From: an uncultured Bacteroidales bacterium
Lineage (GTDB): Bacteria; Bacteroidota; Bacteroidia; Bacteroidales; FEN-979
DNA length: 46,423 bases
Assembly: GCA_903929315.1 (NCBI GenBank)
Contig: CAIYUC010000185.1
Span: 1 to 46,423 of the forward strand
Reading direction: 5' to 3'
This document shows, one piece after another, positions 34,201 to 42,735 of this stretch. The position numbers and the translations under genes were made by a program. The first letter of the stretch is position 1, and each line of letters begins with the position of its first letter. Below the pieces are notes generated by a model. The model saw only the letters and a list, made by a program, of their open reading frames with translations. It did not search any database and was not told the DNA's origin.

Positions 34201-36013
34201 TTTTTTCATTAAATAGTTTGTCTGCTTTGGTGATGGAGGCCTGGTACTGATCATCAAGCGCTTTAAGTACCGCCAGATCTCCAAGGGCTTTATCGATCTC
34301 GGTCAATTTATTTTTGGGATATTGCTCTTCAGGTTTTATCTGCAGCGCCTGGCTATATTGAATTTTCGCCTGCTCGTAGTGTTGCCCGGAAAGGAGTTTA
34401 TCCCCGTTGGCAATAAGGTCATTATATTGCGTTTCCAGCGCTTTTAACTTTTCCTTTTCTCCGATTATTTTATCGATCTCCCCTATTTTATTTTTTGGAT
34501 ATTCTTCGGAAGGCATTAGTGATAATGCATCCTGATAGCCGGTTTTTGCCTGTTCGTAAGATTTGTCGGCAAAAAGTTTATCGGCATTCGTAATCGCTGA
34601 TTGGTATTTTTCCTGCAGGACCTTTTGTTTCTCTGCCGATGCGAAAATCGATTCAATCGCCGCGATCTTATCCTTTGGATATTGCTCTGACGGTTTGATA
34701 TTCAAAGCATTTTGATATTCCGATTTGGCCCGGTCGTAAGACTTGTCGGTAAAAAGTTTATCCGCATTGGCAATTGCAGATTTATAAGCTTCATCAATGG
34801 ATTTGGCATTTGCTTCCTGACCGGCAAGCAGGTTATCCGCCTTACCGATCATTTCTTTCGGATAAGATTCACCGGGTTTTACTGCGAGGGCTTGCTGGTA
34901 GTTTGCTTTTGCCCTGATAAAATTTTTCTCAATATAGAAACTGTCAGCGACAGAAATAAGGCGCTGGTATTCATTTTCTGTCATGCTCTGATGCGCCAGA
35001 AGATCATCAATTTCTTTGATCCTGTTTTTAGGATAAACCTGTTCAGGTTCTATTTTGCTCGCATTTTGATATTCGGCACGTGAATTTAACCAGGAAGTCT
35101 CCTTGAAAAGTTTATCCCCGTTTGCGATCGCTTTATTATAAGCATCATCTTTTTCTTTTTGTGCTTTTAATAAAACGGTTAATTCAGCGATCCTGTCTTT
35201 AGGATATTTTTCCTCAGGCTTGATCGAGGAAGCATCCTTATAATCCAGCAAAGCTCCCTGGAAATTATGGGCTCCATAAAATTTATCAGCAGAAGCAATG
35301 GATTTTGCATACATTTCCTCCCTTGTCTGCTGATCGATCATGATCTTAATACATTCATTGATCCGGTCTTTTGCATAGACGTCGGTGGGAAGAACTTTGC
35401 TTGCCTTTTCATACTCGATCCTGGCTTTTTCATATTCTTTCGCACGGAATAGTTGCTCGGCGCTTTCGATAGCTACATCATAGAGTATGTTTGTGGCTTT
35501 TTGGGAACGGAGGAATTCCATCGTTTCTTTCAGCTTATCCTTTGCATATTGATCCTCCGGTTTCAGATTGATAGCCAATTGGTATGCTGCTTTTGCATTG
35601 AGATAATCCTTTGCATTGAAGTAATTATCAGCTGAAACGATCGTTTTCTGATAATCTTCAATTGCCTTCTTCTGATCTGCCATCAAACTTTTGATCTTGC
35701 TGATGCGCTCCTTAATAACAGGATCATTGGGGACAAGTTTCTGGGCTTTCTCATATTCCGTTAATGCCAGGTCATATTTTTTCTGTGTGAAAAGATTGTC
35801 TGCATTCCTTAGGGTGGATTTGAATAACGTATCGACCTTGGGTCTTTTCTTTGTGAAATTACTGTCAGGAGAATCATTGACCGGTGCGTAGACCTTCAGT
35901 ATATGATTTGGCGCGGAGAGAAAAGAAGCTACTCCAAGGATCGAAAAGGACAAAAATAAAAACAAGAAAAGCCTCTTAAAGGAGTTTTTCTGCCTTTGGG
36001 ATACTAACTTCAT
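31259..36013 (-). CDS. Giant TPR-like repeat protein (24 units of 57-60 residues)
   Basis: From the ATG at 36013 the protein has 1584 residues. A TTG seven codons upstream lies within the promoter's -7 box and is rejected. The N-terminus has a basic patch and one hydrophobic segment (LFLFLFLSFSILGVASFLSA), so it is exported or membrane-anchored. Then come 24 tandem units, each beginning ADKLL..KSYDQAK.EY..A and continuing KP.EQYPKDKIAEID, 57 or 60 residues long. Each resembles a TPR hairpin plus a long linking helix. The middle units (about 7-21) are most alike. A beta-rich C-terminal domain of about 100 residues (FSFTPVNMASRKNNYFYVKI onward) closes the protein. Likely a long periplasmic or surface scaffold; no enzyme motif and no known named protein. 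Confidence 0.85.
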   Translation of the reverse strand: MKLVSQRQKNSFKRLFLFLFLSFSILGVASFLSAPNHILKVYAPVNDSPDSNFTKKRPKVDTLFKSTLRNADNLFTQKKYDLALTEYEKAQKLVPNDPVIKERISKIKSLMADQKKAIEDYQKTIVSADNYFNAKDYLNAKAAYQLAINLKPEDQYAKDKLKETMEFLRSQKATNILYDVAIESAEQLFRAKEYEKARIEYEKASKVLPTDVYAKDRINECIKIMIDQQTREEMYAKSIASADKFYGAHNFQGALLDYKDASSIKPEEKYPKDRIAELTVLLKAQKEKDDAYNKAIANGDKLFKETSWLNSRAEYQNASKIEPEQVYPKNRIKEIDDLLAHQSMTENEYQRLISVADSFYIEKNFIRAKANYQQALAVKPGESYPKEMIGKADNLLAGQEANAKSIDEAYKSAIANADKLFTDKSYDRAKSEYQNALNIKPSEQYPKDKIAAIESIFASAEKQKVLQEKYQSAITNADKLFADKSYEQAKTGYQDALSLMPSEEYPKNKIGEIDKIIGEKEKLKALETQYNDLIANGDKLLSGQHYEQAKIQYSQALQIKPEEQYPKNKLTEIDKALGDLAVLKALDDQYQASITKADKLFNEKTYEAARSEYTIAGNLKPKEQYPKDKIAEIDKTLAALADMMAKDDQYKASIGKADKLLADKSYEQAKNEYQNAGSIKPDEQYPKQKIAGIDKILEEIALQKSLEDQYKSTIANADKLLSDKSYGEAKVQYQSALKLKPAEKYPVDKIAEIDLALADIAKQKSLDDQYLNIIKTADNLLATKVYDQARAKYSDAGNLKPSEQYPKDKIAEIDKILEGIAQQKALDEKYQNIIANADKLLVAKSYDQSRAEYMNASSLKPAEQYPKDKITEIDKIFASIADQKAKDDQYKASIDKADKLLANKTFDQARSEYQSAGTIKPAEQYPKQKISEIDNILADIAKQKALDDQYAGTIANADKLLEEKSYDQAKTQYQAALTLKPTEKYPKDKITEIDLALAEIAKQKALDDQFRSSIDKADRLLAEKSYEPAKVEYTNASKIKPSEQYPKDKIAEIDKTLAEIAANKAIDEKYKSILVNADKLMVAKTYDQAKTEYTNAVNLKPSEQYPKDKIAEIEKILADIAHQKEIGEQYRTSVLKADQLFSSKSYDQAKTEYINAGMLKPNEQYPKTKIAEIEKLFADLRALDEQYNASIAKADKLLGDKSYDLAKTEYLSAGRMKPGEQYPKDKIAEIDKTLAELAKQKAIEDQYKSIITQADKLFEEKSYEHAKTEYTNAGAVKPTKQYPKDKINEIETLFAELKARDESYKASIVKADQLLLKKSYDEAKTEYQNAIAIKPSESYPKDKIAEINKTLTELLGKKKLFDDLVQKGDELYARKDLYQAKDQYQQSLTIFPDEAYPKQRISRINVSIDSLYRANKGFYDKAVGEGDKYYNTFIFDKAIDAYSDALSFLPMESYPKEMINKIKKIIAENAIVDVIKTSFVTPGGTEKQFSFTPVNMASRKNNYFYVKIKNLSDKPFNVLLRYGKDKQTNGGAVIKNLAADGKINDRLISVRDQDPWYREDNNWISVYPQIGDVEITFIQISRAQ

Positions 36014-36031
36014 GCCGTGGAGATATCTTTT

Positions 36032-36039
36032 CAAATTTA
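36032..36039 (-). promoter_or_regulatory. Bacteroidetes -7 promoter box TAAATTTG (minus strand)
   Basis: TAAATTTG on the minus strand, with an inferred transcript start near 36025, 12 nt before the ATG at 36013. It gives the repeat protein its own promoter behind the ABC ATPase gene. Confidence 0.55.
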
Positions 36040-36086
36040 TTGATAGGAATTGATAACGTAAGAAGATGAAAATAATTTTATCGCCG

Positions 36087-36740
36087 TTACTTTTGGATAA
36101 CTCCGTCTTTGATCGTAAGCTTACGGTCAGCCATATTTGCCAGTTCTATGTTATGAGTAACGATGATGTAGGCCTGGTTATAGGTATCCCTTAAACGGAA
36201 AAATAAGTGATGAAGATCTATTGCGGAAGCCGAATCAAGATTTCCCGATGGTTCGTCAGCCAAGATGATATCCGGGTTATTGATCAGTGCCCTGGCCACT
36301 GCTACACGTTGCTGCTCACCGCCTGAAAGTTCCGATGGTTTATGATGCGAACGGTCTTTTATACTCAAAAACTCCAGTAATTCCATTGCTTTTTGTTCAG
36401 TTTCCCTTCTGTTCTTCCTGGCAATAAAAGCAGGAATACATACATTTTCAAGAGCTGTAAACTCAGGAAGCAAATGATGGAATTGAAAAACAAATCCGAT
36501 ATGTTTATTCCTGAATTCCGAAAGCTTCCGCTCAGAAAATTTCCGGATCATCGTTCCATTAAATTCTACCGTTCCTGAATCCGCTTTATCCAGGGTACCC
36601 ACGATATGCAAAAGGGTTGATTTTCCTGCACCGGAGGCGCCAACTACCGAAATGATCTCCCCCTGGTTCAATTCAAAGCTGATACCTTTCAGCACCTTAA
36701 GATTACCATAGGATTTATGTATGTCATTCGCTATTATCAT
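36087..36740 (-). CDS. LolD/MacB-type ABC transporter ATP-binding protein
   Basis: A 217-residue ABC ATPase with Walker A GASGAGKSTL (about 33-42), Q-loop in VFQFHHLLPEFTALENV, signature LSGGEQQR, Walker B IILADEPSGNLD and the H-loop IIVTHN. The SGNLD after Walker B and the short length are typical of the LolD/FtsE/MacB group, which act in lipoprotein release or mechanical transmission in the envelope. No permease gene is adjacent; the next gene on the strand, 73 bp on, is the giant repeat protein. A -7 box lies upstream. Confidence 0.9.
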   Translation of the reverse strand: MIIANDIHKSYGNLKVLKGISFELNQGEIISVVGASGAGKSTLLHIVGTLDKADSGTVEFNGTMIRKFSERKLSEFRNKHIGFVFQFHHLLPEFTALENVCIPAFIARKNRRETEQKAMELLEFLSIKDRSHHKPSELSGGEQQRVAVARALINNPDIILADEPSGNLDSASAIDLHHLFFRLRDTYNQAYIIVTHNIELANMADRKLTIKDGVIQK

Positions 36741-36759
36741 TGATCATTGCTTGAAAGCG

Positions 36760-36767
36760 CAAAGGTA
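36760..36767 (-). promoter_or_regulatory. Bacteroidetes -7 promoter box TACCTTTG (minus strand)
   Basis: TACCTTTG on the minus strand, 19 bp before the ABC ATPase start. Confidence 0.5.
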
Positions 36768-36876
36768 GTAAAAGTATTGCAAGGGAAGAATGATAGCTGA
36801 ATCAGGTTAAATCATATTTTGATATTTGGTATATAATTGTTCCTCACAGAAAAGCTAAAGCTGTTAACTAGTTATT

Positions 36877-36963
36877 TTAACCACGATGAACACAATGGAA
36901 GCACAATGGTCACAAAAATAATTATAGTGAACTTTGTGTAAATCGTTGTGATCATTGTGGTTA
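36877..36963. repeat. Palindromic intergenic repeat, TTAACCAC...GTGGTTA type (copy 2)
   Basis: Opens TTAACCACGATGAACACAAT and closes ATTGTGGTTA; the arms are partly complementary around a central ATAATTAT. Same family as 1441-1550 and 41403-41490. Confidence 0.75.
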
Positions 36964-36994
36964 TTTGTTTTAGCAGGATATGTTTACAAATCTT

Positions 36995-37002
36995 TAAATT
37001 TG
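36995..37002 (+). promoter_or_regulatory. Bacteroidetes -7 promoter box TAAATTTG
   Basis: TAAATTTG, 58 bp before the ATG at 37061. Confidence 0.5.
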
Positions 37003-37060
37003 GCCTTTTTTATTTCGAAGATCTATGAATATTTAATATTTTTATAAGAAATTTCCAGGT

Positions 37061-38704
37061 ATGAGATCAAAACTTTTCTTCTTTCTTTTTATTCCGGGAT
37101 TTGTACTGTTCCTATCCCTGTCTTCAATATCCCAGACTCCCCAGATCAAATGGCATTATGATCTTAAAGCCCCGTCATTTGGCCAGGCTGCAATGGCTGA
37201 TATCGACAATGACGGGAAACCTGAAATCGTATTCAGCACTTATATGGGTGATGGAACTGTTTATGCCCTGAACGCTGAAGATGGAAGTCTCTGCTGGAAA
37301 TATTACACCGGTAGTTGCAATGATGCTGCACCACTTATTTATGATGTCGATGGCGACGGGAATCCTGAAGTGATCGTCGCAAGTTCATGCATCACTTATA
37401 CCTATTGCTTTAATGGGGCTACCGGTGCAGTGAAATGGAAGACACCTACCGGGGGAACAGATTCTCCTCCTTCCGTCGGGGATGTCGACAATGATGGCAA
37501 ACCGGAGATATTGCAAGGGGAATTTAATGGCAAAGTGCTTTGTTTGAATGGAGAAGATGGCTCCATAAAATGGGAAAAGGTTGTCGATCCGAATGCTTCA
37601 ATCCAGACCTCCCCTGCTCTCCTCGATATAAACAATGACGGCCAGCTTGATTTTGTCGTTGCCACCTGGGGAGGATATTACCCAAATTACTACTCCAATG
37701 TTTATGCATTCCGGGGTGATACCCGCATGAAGATATGGGAGAGTGATACGTTGTCGGATGATATTTACCATGGCGCTGCTTTTGGGGATATCGACGGAGA
37801 TGGAAAACCGGAACTGGTATTCGGTTGCTATAATGATACTGTTTATGTTTTTAATGCAGAAAACGGATCCGTAAAATGGAAATTTGATATGGGACCCTAT
37901 TGCTATATAGGGGCGCCTGCCGTTCTGGCGGATGTTAACGGAGACAATAAATACGAGATCCTTGCAACGGGCTGGTATGAGATGAAAGCCATCAGCGACA
38001 CAGGAACAGAGGTCTGGAACTATGACATTCCCGGTTATGCTTCCTGTTTCAGGGGCCCTGCTTTATCGGATATTAATCACGACGGTTCTCTGGACCTGGT
38101 TTTCGGAACGGACGACGGCAAGATAATCGCATTGAATGGTTTTGACGGGAGTGAGATCTGGACCCTCGACCTTGCCGCTGAATACGGCAATACTCTTGAT
38201 ATCGATCACGCCCCGATAATAGGTGATTTTGACGGTGACGGCAAGCTCGAAGGATTCGTTGTCGGAGGATTTACAGCATATCCTGATACGATTAATAGTT
38301 ATGGTCGTGCATACGCTTTTACGTTAGGCGATGGAACAGGTCCAGAATGGACGATGTTCCAGCACGATTCGGTCCGGAGCAATTGCGTCCCCTTAAACTG
38401 GTATGAGGGAATCCCCAGGCATATCGATCATGCTGATGATTTGATTGTCAGGGTGACGCCAAATCCTTTCCGGGATGTATTAAGAATAAGTATCACCCTG
38501 AAATCTCCCGGACCCCTGACAATCGAGCTATTCGATTCTACAGGAAGATTTATCACAACGATAAAAAAAATAAGCTCTCTTCAGGGTGATGCAGTGTATG
38601 AATGGGACTGCAAAAACAAAGGCCTTGTTCCGGGAATGTACCTGTTGAAAGTAACAAGTGGAAATTGTACGAGTAAAGTTCAGGTAATTTACAATGAACA
38701 ATGA
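37061..38704 (+). CDS. FG-GAP/VCBS repeat protein with T9SS C-terminal sorting domain
   Basis: A 547-residue exported protein with a signal peptide ending near SLSSIS. Eight repeats carry a calcium-binding-like D.D.DG.PE motif (such as MADIDNDGKPEIVFSTY and GDIDGDGKPELVFG), each followed by ALN.EDGS-type strands, forming a beta-propeller; the layout also resembles PQQ-type propellers. The last 85 or so residues (VTPNPFRDVLRISITL to the end) are a type A T9SS sorting domain, so the protein should be secreted by the type IX system and attached to or released from the cell surface. Probably adhesive or structural; no catalytic motif. Transcribed from its own promoter and convergent with the DUF5686 gene. 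Confidence 0.88.
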   Translation: MRSKLFFFLFIPGFVLFLSLSSISQTPQIKWHYDLKAPSFGQAAMADIDNDGKPEIVFSTYMGDGTVYALNAEDGSLCWKYYTGSCNDAAPLIYDVDGDGNPEVIVASSCITYTYCFNGATGAVKWKTPTGGTDSPPSVGDVDNDGKPEILQGEFNGKVLCLNGEDGSIKWEKVVDPNASIQTSPALLDINNDGQLDFVVATWGGYYPNYYSNVYAFRGDTRMKIWESDTLSDDIYHGAAFGDIDGDGKPELVFGCYNDTVYVFNAENGSVKWKFDMGPYCYIGAPAVLADVNGDNKYEILATGWYEMKAISDTGTEVWNYDIPGYASCFRGPALSDINHDGSLDLVFGTDDGKIIALNGFDGSEIWTLDLAAEYGNTLDIDHAPIIGDFDGDGKLEGFVVGGFTAYPDTINSYGRAYAFTLGDGTGPEWTMFQHDSVRSNCVPLNWYEGIPRHIDHADDLIVRVTPNPFRDVLRISITLKSPGPLTIELFDSTGRFITTIKKISSLQGDAVYEWDCKNKGLVPGMYLLKVTSGNCTSKVQVIYNEQ

Positions 38705-38778
38705 TCAGATTTCAGTAAACAGTTATCAGACAATTATTACTGAAATCTGAAAACTGGTGTCTGTTCATTGATCATTGT
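38698..38778. terminator. Nested inverted repeat between convergent genes, possible bidirectional terminator
   Basis: Inner arms CAGATTTCAGTAA (38706-38718) and TTACTGAAATCTG (38737-38749) are perfect. Outer arms ACAATGATCA (38698-38707) and TGATCATTGT (38769-38778) are also perfect. An A-run follows on the plus strand and no strong T-run is present, so terminator function is only likely by position. Confidence 0.5.
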
Positions 38779-38829
38779 AAAAAAACAGGAAGATTTGTCG
38801 TAAATCGTCCATTGTAAATCGTAATTGAA

Positions 38830-41304
38830 CTATGGTTGTATTTCAACACTGTTGTAACTTATAATTGGGATCCTTATCACAACCCCGTTTCTCATCAGCT
38901 TATCCCCTTCAAATCCAACATTGAAATCCACTCTGACAATCTTGAAGATATTGTCGATTCCAAAACCTGCTTCCCAGTAATGTCTTATCACATCATCAGT
39001 CAGGTATCGAAGAGAAAGGATTTCCCTGAGCTTCGTCTTTTTCAGGATCGGAATTTTATTGATCAGCCAACCGTTAAAGTGATGTTCCAGAAAGCCATCC
39101 ACCCAGTATTTGCCTGCACTGTTCGTATAGTAATCCATTAATTGAAAAGCGTAGTTGGAAGGAGTTGAGAATAGTGTGCGATTGCCATTGAAATGCTTGT
39201 AATCAATAAAATAAGTTGGATATCTGTCAACAAAAGCTCCTCCCTGGACAAGAAAATTGGTATTCCCGAAAAGTCCGGTCCTGAAATGATATCTGATTCC
39301 CCCCTGAAGTTGGATAAAGTTTGTTTTACTACCAAGAATATCCGGTATTCCTTCTTTAATCGAGAAAGTAATCGTCGGATAATCTGATCCAAGAATCCTT
39401 TTATAGGGCAGATAAGCAATTTTTTGTCCGAAGGTATATGATAAATATAATCCAAGGATCAATGCATTATGAGTAGTGAATGAAAGTTCATTGTTATCGG
39501 CATTTCGGGGATCATTGCTGGTGAACTGTCTGCCTGTAATATCAGTGACAGGATTAATGAAATGGTTGATCAATGGCATCCGCCTGGAAAATTCCAGGTT
39601 CCCGGTAAACATCAATCCCCTGCCAATAGATGTCGAAAGGTTCAGCTTAATGTAATTTCTTGAATAAAGTTTCATATAATTAAGCTCCCCGATTACACTG
39701 TAAAGCGAATTAATCAGAGGAGTAATGGGTTCGTCACCATTAAACTGGCGAATGTTCATGCCCCCCCCATCAATTGTGAGGTTTCCAAAACTATTCCTGT
39801 TATAACTCCAGGAGATTAGAGCATTACCGCGGTATGTCTTATCTGAGAATCCATAAGCAACTTGCGGCCGAAAAGAAATGGATGTCCGATCACTAAAAGA
39901 TTTATTCAGGTTATAATAGATATTCAGGTTCCAGCCCTGAACGGTATTAAATTGAACTGCAAACAAAGGAGAAGAAATAAACTGCGTAATGCTATCCTTC
40001 CGGTTGTCATGGCTATACCCGCTCAATAGAATTCCCCATTTTAATTTATTGCCCCTTTTATCGAGTGAATCGAGGTACTCTTTAGACGTGGTTTTTTTGA
40101 TCAGACTGTCGCGTTTGACATAGTTCTTTTGCTCCTCTTCAGTAAGAGGAATATGACGATTTTCCGCCCAATAAGCGGAATCTTTTTTGTTTGCGTCTTT
40201 ATTTATACGAATCACTTCCTGCCGGAAATAATCTTTTGGATAATGAACATCGAGCTTATATTCCGTGTTATGTGAAAGGAAAACTCCGTTTCCACCGAAT
40301 TTCTTGCCAAAGAAATCGAGTGAAAAGAAGAAATGCATTTGCTGTGAAAAGACCATCCAGGTGGTATCATTGACAGGAAGATATTGCTGGCTGATCTTCA
40401 TCGAGTCTACGAAATTGATCCTGGCCCCTTTACCAAGCATCAGGTCGATACTATGAATGCGGTAATCATTGTCCTGGATGTAGAGATCACCGCTGAAGAC
40501 CGGATCGGTTTCCCGCTTCGGAATCACTTTGATCTTATAAATCTTTTTATTCCCTTCCGTGAAAGAGCCTTCCATCCTGAACTTATAGTAAAAGAAAGCA
40601 TTATCAGATAACGGGGATACATATCCACGGGGGTTTCCAAGGGGAGGCGTGATAAGATTTTTATAAAAACTGAGGATAAAGAAAGAATAAAAATTAAAGC
40701 TGAAGCCCTTATTATCGCCACTTACTTTGGATGATACCATCACCTCCCTCACTTTGTCAGGCTGCTCAAAGCTGATCTTGGATTCGGCTTCCGAAAGGTA
40801 AAAGATCCCGCCAAGACTATCACCTTTATCGAGGATTGTGTTGCCAAATAATTTTTCAGGTGCATTCGTCAGCCTGAAGATGCTTTTTGTAAAAACACGG
40901 CACTGGTAACTTTGCACCTGTTTCAGATAATAATCTTTCTTAGCAATGGCCTGCCGGATAATAGGATAGGCAGGGTCTTCCGCTTTTACTACCACCTCAT
41001 TTAAAGTGATCTCTTCGGGGACCATTTTAACATTGATGATAACCGGTTTCGAGGAAACAGTAATCGTTTCTATATGTTTTTTATAACCGATAAACTGAAA
41101 GACAATACTATAAGAGCCGGGTTCAAGGTTAAGCTGGTAATATCCTTTTCCATTTGTTGCTGTACCTATGGTCGTACCTTTGATATATACTGCTGTATAA
41201 GGTAAGGGTTGATTTCTTTCGTCAACGACTGTTCCGCTTACGATAATTGCGAAGGCAGGAGAAATATTGGTTAAAAGAATAAAAAAAAATAAAAGCAGCC
41301 TCAC
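38830..41304 (-). CDS. DUF5686 outer-membrane protein with carboxypeptidase-regulatory-like N-terminal domain
   Basis: I prefer the GTG start at 41304, giving 824 residues and the signal peptide RLLLFFFILLTNISPAFA. A longer TTG reading (41346) would begin at the inferred transcript start. Residues about 20-110 are a CarboxypepD_reg-like beta domain (SGTVVDERNQPLPYTAVYIKG, ending LNEVVVKA). The rest is DUF5686: a conserved helical start (AYPIIRQAIAKKDYYLKQV, then YQCRVFTKS) and a long beta-barrel-like region with alternating aromatic strands, ending SYNSVEIQP. TonB-dependent-receptor-like in its N-terminal domain but without a plug. Function unknown; outer-membrane location likely. Confidence 0.82.
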   Translation of the reverse strand: MRLLLFFFILLTNISPAFAIIVSGTVVDERNQPLPYTAVYIKGTTIGTATNGKGYYQLNLEPGSYSIVFQFIGYKKHIETITVSSKPVIINVKMVPEEITLNEVVVKAEDPAYPIIRQAIAKKDYYLKQVQSYQCRVFTKSIFRLTNAPEKLFGNTILDKGDSLGGIFYLSEAESKISFEQPDKVREVMVSSKVSGDNKGFSFNFYSFFILSFYKNLITPPLGNPRGYVSPLSDNAFFYYKFRMEGSFTEGNKKIYKIKVIPKRETDPVFSGDLYIQDNDYRIHSIDLMLGKGARINFVDSMKISQQYLPVNDTTWMVFSQQMHFFFSLDFFGKKFGGNGVFLSHNTEYKLDVHYPKDYFRQEVIRINKDANKKDSAYWAENRHIPLTEEEQKNYVKRDSLIKKTTSKEYLDSLDKRGNKLKWGILLSGYSHDNRKDSITQFISSPLFAVQFNTVQGWNLNIYYNLNKSFSDRTSISFRPQVAYGFSDKTYRGNALISWSYNRNSFGNLTIDGGGMNIRQFNGDEPITPLINSLYSVIGELNYMKLYSRNYIKLNLSTSIGRGLMFTGNLEFSRRMPLINHFINPVTDITGRQFTSNDPRNADNNELSFTTHNALILGLYLSYTFGQKIAYLPYKRILGSDYPTITFSIKEGIPDILGSKTNFIQLQGGIRYHFRTGLFGNTNFLVQGGAFVDRYPTYFIDYKHFNGNRTLFSTPSNYAFQLMDYYTNSAGKYWVDGFLEHHFNGWLINKIPILKKTKLREILSLRYLTDDVIRHYWEAGFGIDNIFKIVRVDFNVGFEGDKLMRNGVVIRIPIISYNSVEIQP

Positions 41305-41350
41305 TTTATGAGAGAATATAGAAGTATACGGAAGTATTATATGCAACAGT

Positions 41351-41358
41351 CAAAGATA
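41351..41358 (-). promoter_or_regulatory. Bacteroidetes -7 promoter box TATCTTTG (minus strand)
   Basis: TATCTTTG on the minus strand; the inferred transcript start near 41344 supports a translation start downstream at 41304 for the DUF5686 gene. Confidence 0.5.
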
Positions 41359-41402
41359 TAATATTTGTCCTGACTAAGAGCTAAAAGACACAAACGATTT
41401 AT

Positions 41403-41490
41403 TTAACCACAATTCACAATGAAATCACAATGTTCACTAAGAAAATTTTCCTTGTGGACTTTGTGCAAAACATTGTGGCCATTGTGGTTA
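41403..41490. repeat. Palindromic intergenic repeat, TTAACCAC...GTGGTTA type (copy 3)
   Basis: Opens TTAACCACAATTCACAATG and closes CCATTGTGGTTA. It ends 2 bp before the -33 element of the sucC promoter. Confidence 0.75.
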
Positions 41491-41492
41491 TT

Positions 41493-41524
41493 TTTGTTTT
41501 TATAAGATAATTCATCTACTTTTG
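41493..41524 (+). promoter_or_regulatory. sucC promoter TTTG-N20-TACTTTTG
   Basis: -33 TTTG (41493-41496) and -7 TACTTTTG (41517-41524) with a 20-bp gap; the ATG follows at 41545. Confidence 0.65.
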
Positions 41525-41544
41525 AGCTCCAAAATGATCAAGAT

Positions 41545-42735
41545 ATGAACCTCCATGAATATCAAAGTAAGTCTATTCTGAAGCAATATGGTGTGGCTGT
41601 TCCGGAGGGAATTCTGGCACAGACTCCGGAAGAAGCTGTTAAAGCGGCAGAAATAATACAGAATAGCACGGGAACCGATAAATGGGTAATCAAGGCTCAG
41701 GTGCATGCAGGGGGAAGAGGCAAAGCAGGCGGGGTAAAAATTGCTAAAAATATCGACGACGTCAGGAATATGGCTGAGCAGATCATCGGAATGACATTGA
41801 TCAGTCCGCAAACCGGTCCGCAAGGGAAAAAAGTCAGGAAAGTCCTGGTAGAGCAGAATATCTTTTACCAGGGTCCCTCAGAACCTTTGGAGATTTATCT
41901 GAGCGTTCTGTTGAACCGTCAGAAAGGACATATCATCCTGATGTATTCGCCAAGAGGCGGTATGGATATTGAAAAAGTAGCAGAAGAAACACCCGGACAG
42001 ATCTTTTCCGAGGAAATTGACACGAAAGTGGGTATACAGCCTTTCCAGGCCAGGAAAGTGGCTTTCAACCTGGGTCTGGCAGGAGAAGCCAACAAGAATA
42101 TGGTAAAATTCGTAACCGGTATCTTTGCTGCTTATGATGGTACGGATGCATCATTGATTGAAATCAATCCTGTTTTTAAAACTTCCGACAATAAAGTACT
42201 GGCTGCCGATGCAAAGGTGGTTATCGATAATAATGCCCTGTTCCGGCATCCTGATATTGCTGCGATGCGCGATCTTGATGAAGAAGATCCGATTGAAGTG
42301 GAAGCAACACGGAGCGATCTGAATTATGTAAAACTTTCCGGAAATGTCGGCTGCATGGTAAATGGCGCCGGACTTGCAATGGCTACCATGGATATCATCA
42401 AATTATCCGGCGGCGATCCTGCAAATTTTCTCGACGTTGGTGGTTCGGCAAGCGCTAAGCGCGTGGAAGAAGGTTTCAGGATCATCCTCAAAGATCCGAA
42501 TGTCAAAGCCATATTGGTGAACATCTTTGGAGGGATTGTCCGTTGTGACCGTGTCGCCCAGGGTATCGTGGATGCTTATAAAAATATTGGTGAAATTAAG
42601 GTTCCTATTATTGTCAGGTTGCAGGGGACAAATGCCATTGAGGCAAAGAAAATAATCGATCAATCAGGCTTACATGTTCTGTCAGCCATCACCCTTCGCG
42701 AAGCTGCCGACCTCGTTACAAAAGTCTTGAGCTAA
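41545..42735 (+). CDS. sucC: Succinyl-CoA synthetase (ADP-forming) beta subunit
   Basis: A 396-residue protein, normal for SucC. It makes succinate plus ATP from succinyl-CoA, ADP and phosphate in the TCA cycle, as a complex with SucD. Visible motifs: MNLHEYQSKSILKQYGVAVP at the start, the ATP-grasp loop VKAQVHAGGRGKAGGVK, LIEINPVF, GNVGCMVNGAGLAMATMDI and NIFGGIVRCDRVAQGI near the C-terminus. No sucD is adjacent; the downstream gene is convergent and overlaps the 3' end by 20 bp, so SucD must be encoded elsewhere. Confidence 0.96.
   Translation: MNLHEYQSKSILKQYGVAVPEGILAQTPEEAVKAAEIIQNSTGTDKWVIKAQVHAGGRGKAGGVKIAKNIDDVRNMAEQIIGMTLISPQTGPQGKKVRKVLVEQNIFYQGPSEPLEIYLSVLLNRQKGHIILMYSPRGGMDIEKVAEETPGQIFSEEIDTKVGIQPFQARKVAFNLGLAGEANKNMVKFVTGIFAAYDGTDASLIEINPVFKTSDNKVLAADAKVVIDNNALFRHPDIAAMRDLDEEDPIEVEATRSDLNYVKLSGNVGCMVNGAGLAMATMDIIKLSGGDPANFLDVGGSASAKRVEEGFRIILKDPNVKAILVNIFGGIVRCDRVAQGIVDAYKNIGEIKVPIIVRLQGTNAIEAKKIIDQSGLHVLSAITLREAADLVTKVLS

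Larger units (their letters stand above)
36741..37060. other. Divergent spacer with two promoters and a palindromic repeat
   Basis: Contains a minus-strand box TACCTTTG (36760-36767) for the ABC ATPase, the palindrome at 36877-36963, and a plus-strand box TAAATTTG (36995-37002) for the FG-GAP protein. No ORF. Confidence 0.6.

Noticed and set aside
31259-36013. Tandem DNA periodicity of 180 bp mistaken for a non-coding satellite
   Set aside because: The frame is open throughout and the variation keeps the TPR-like protein pattern, so it is coding repeat.
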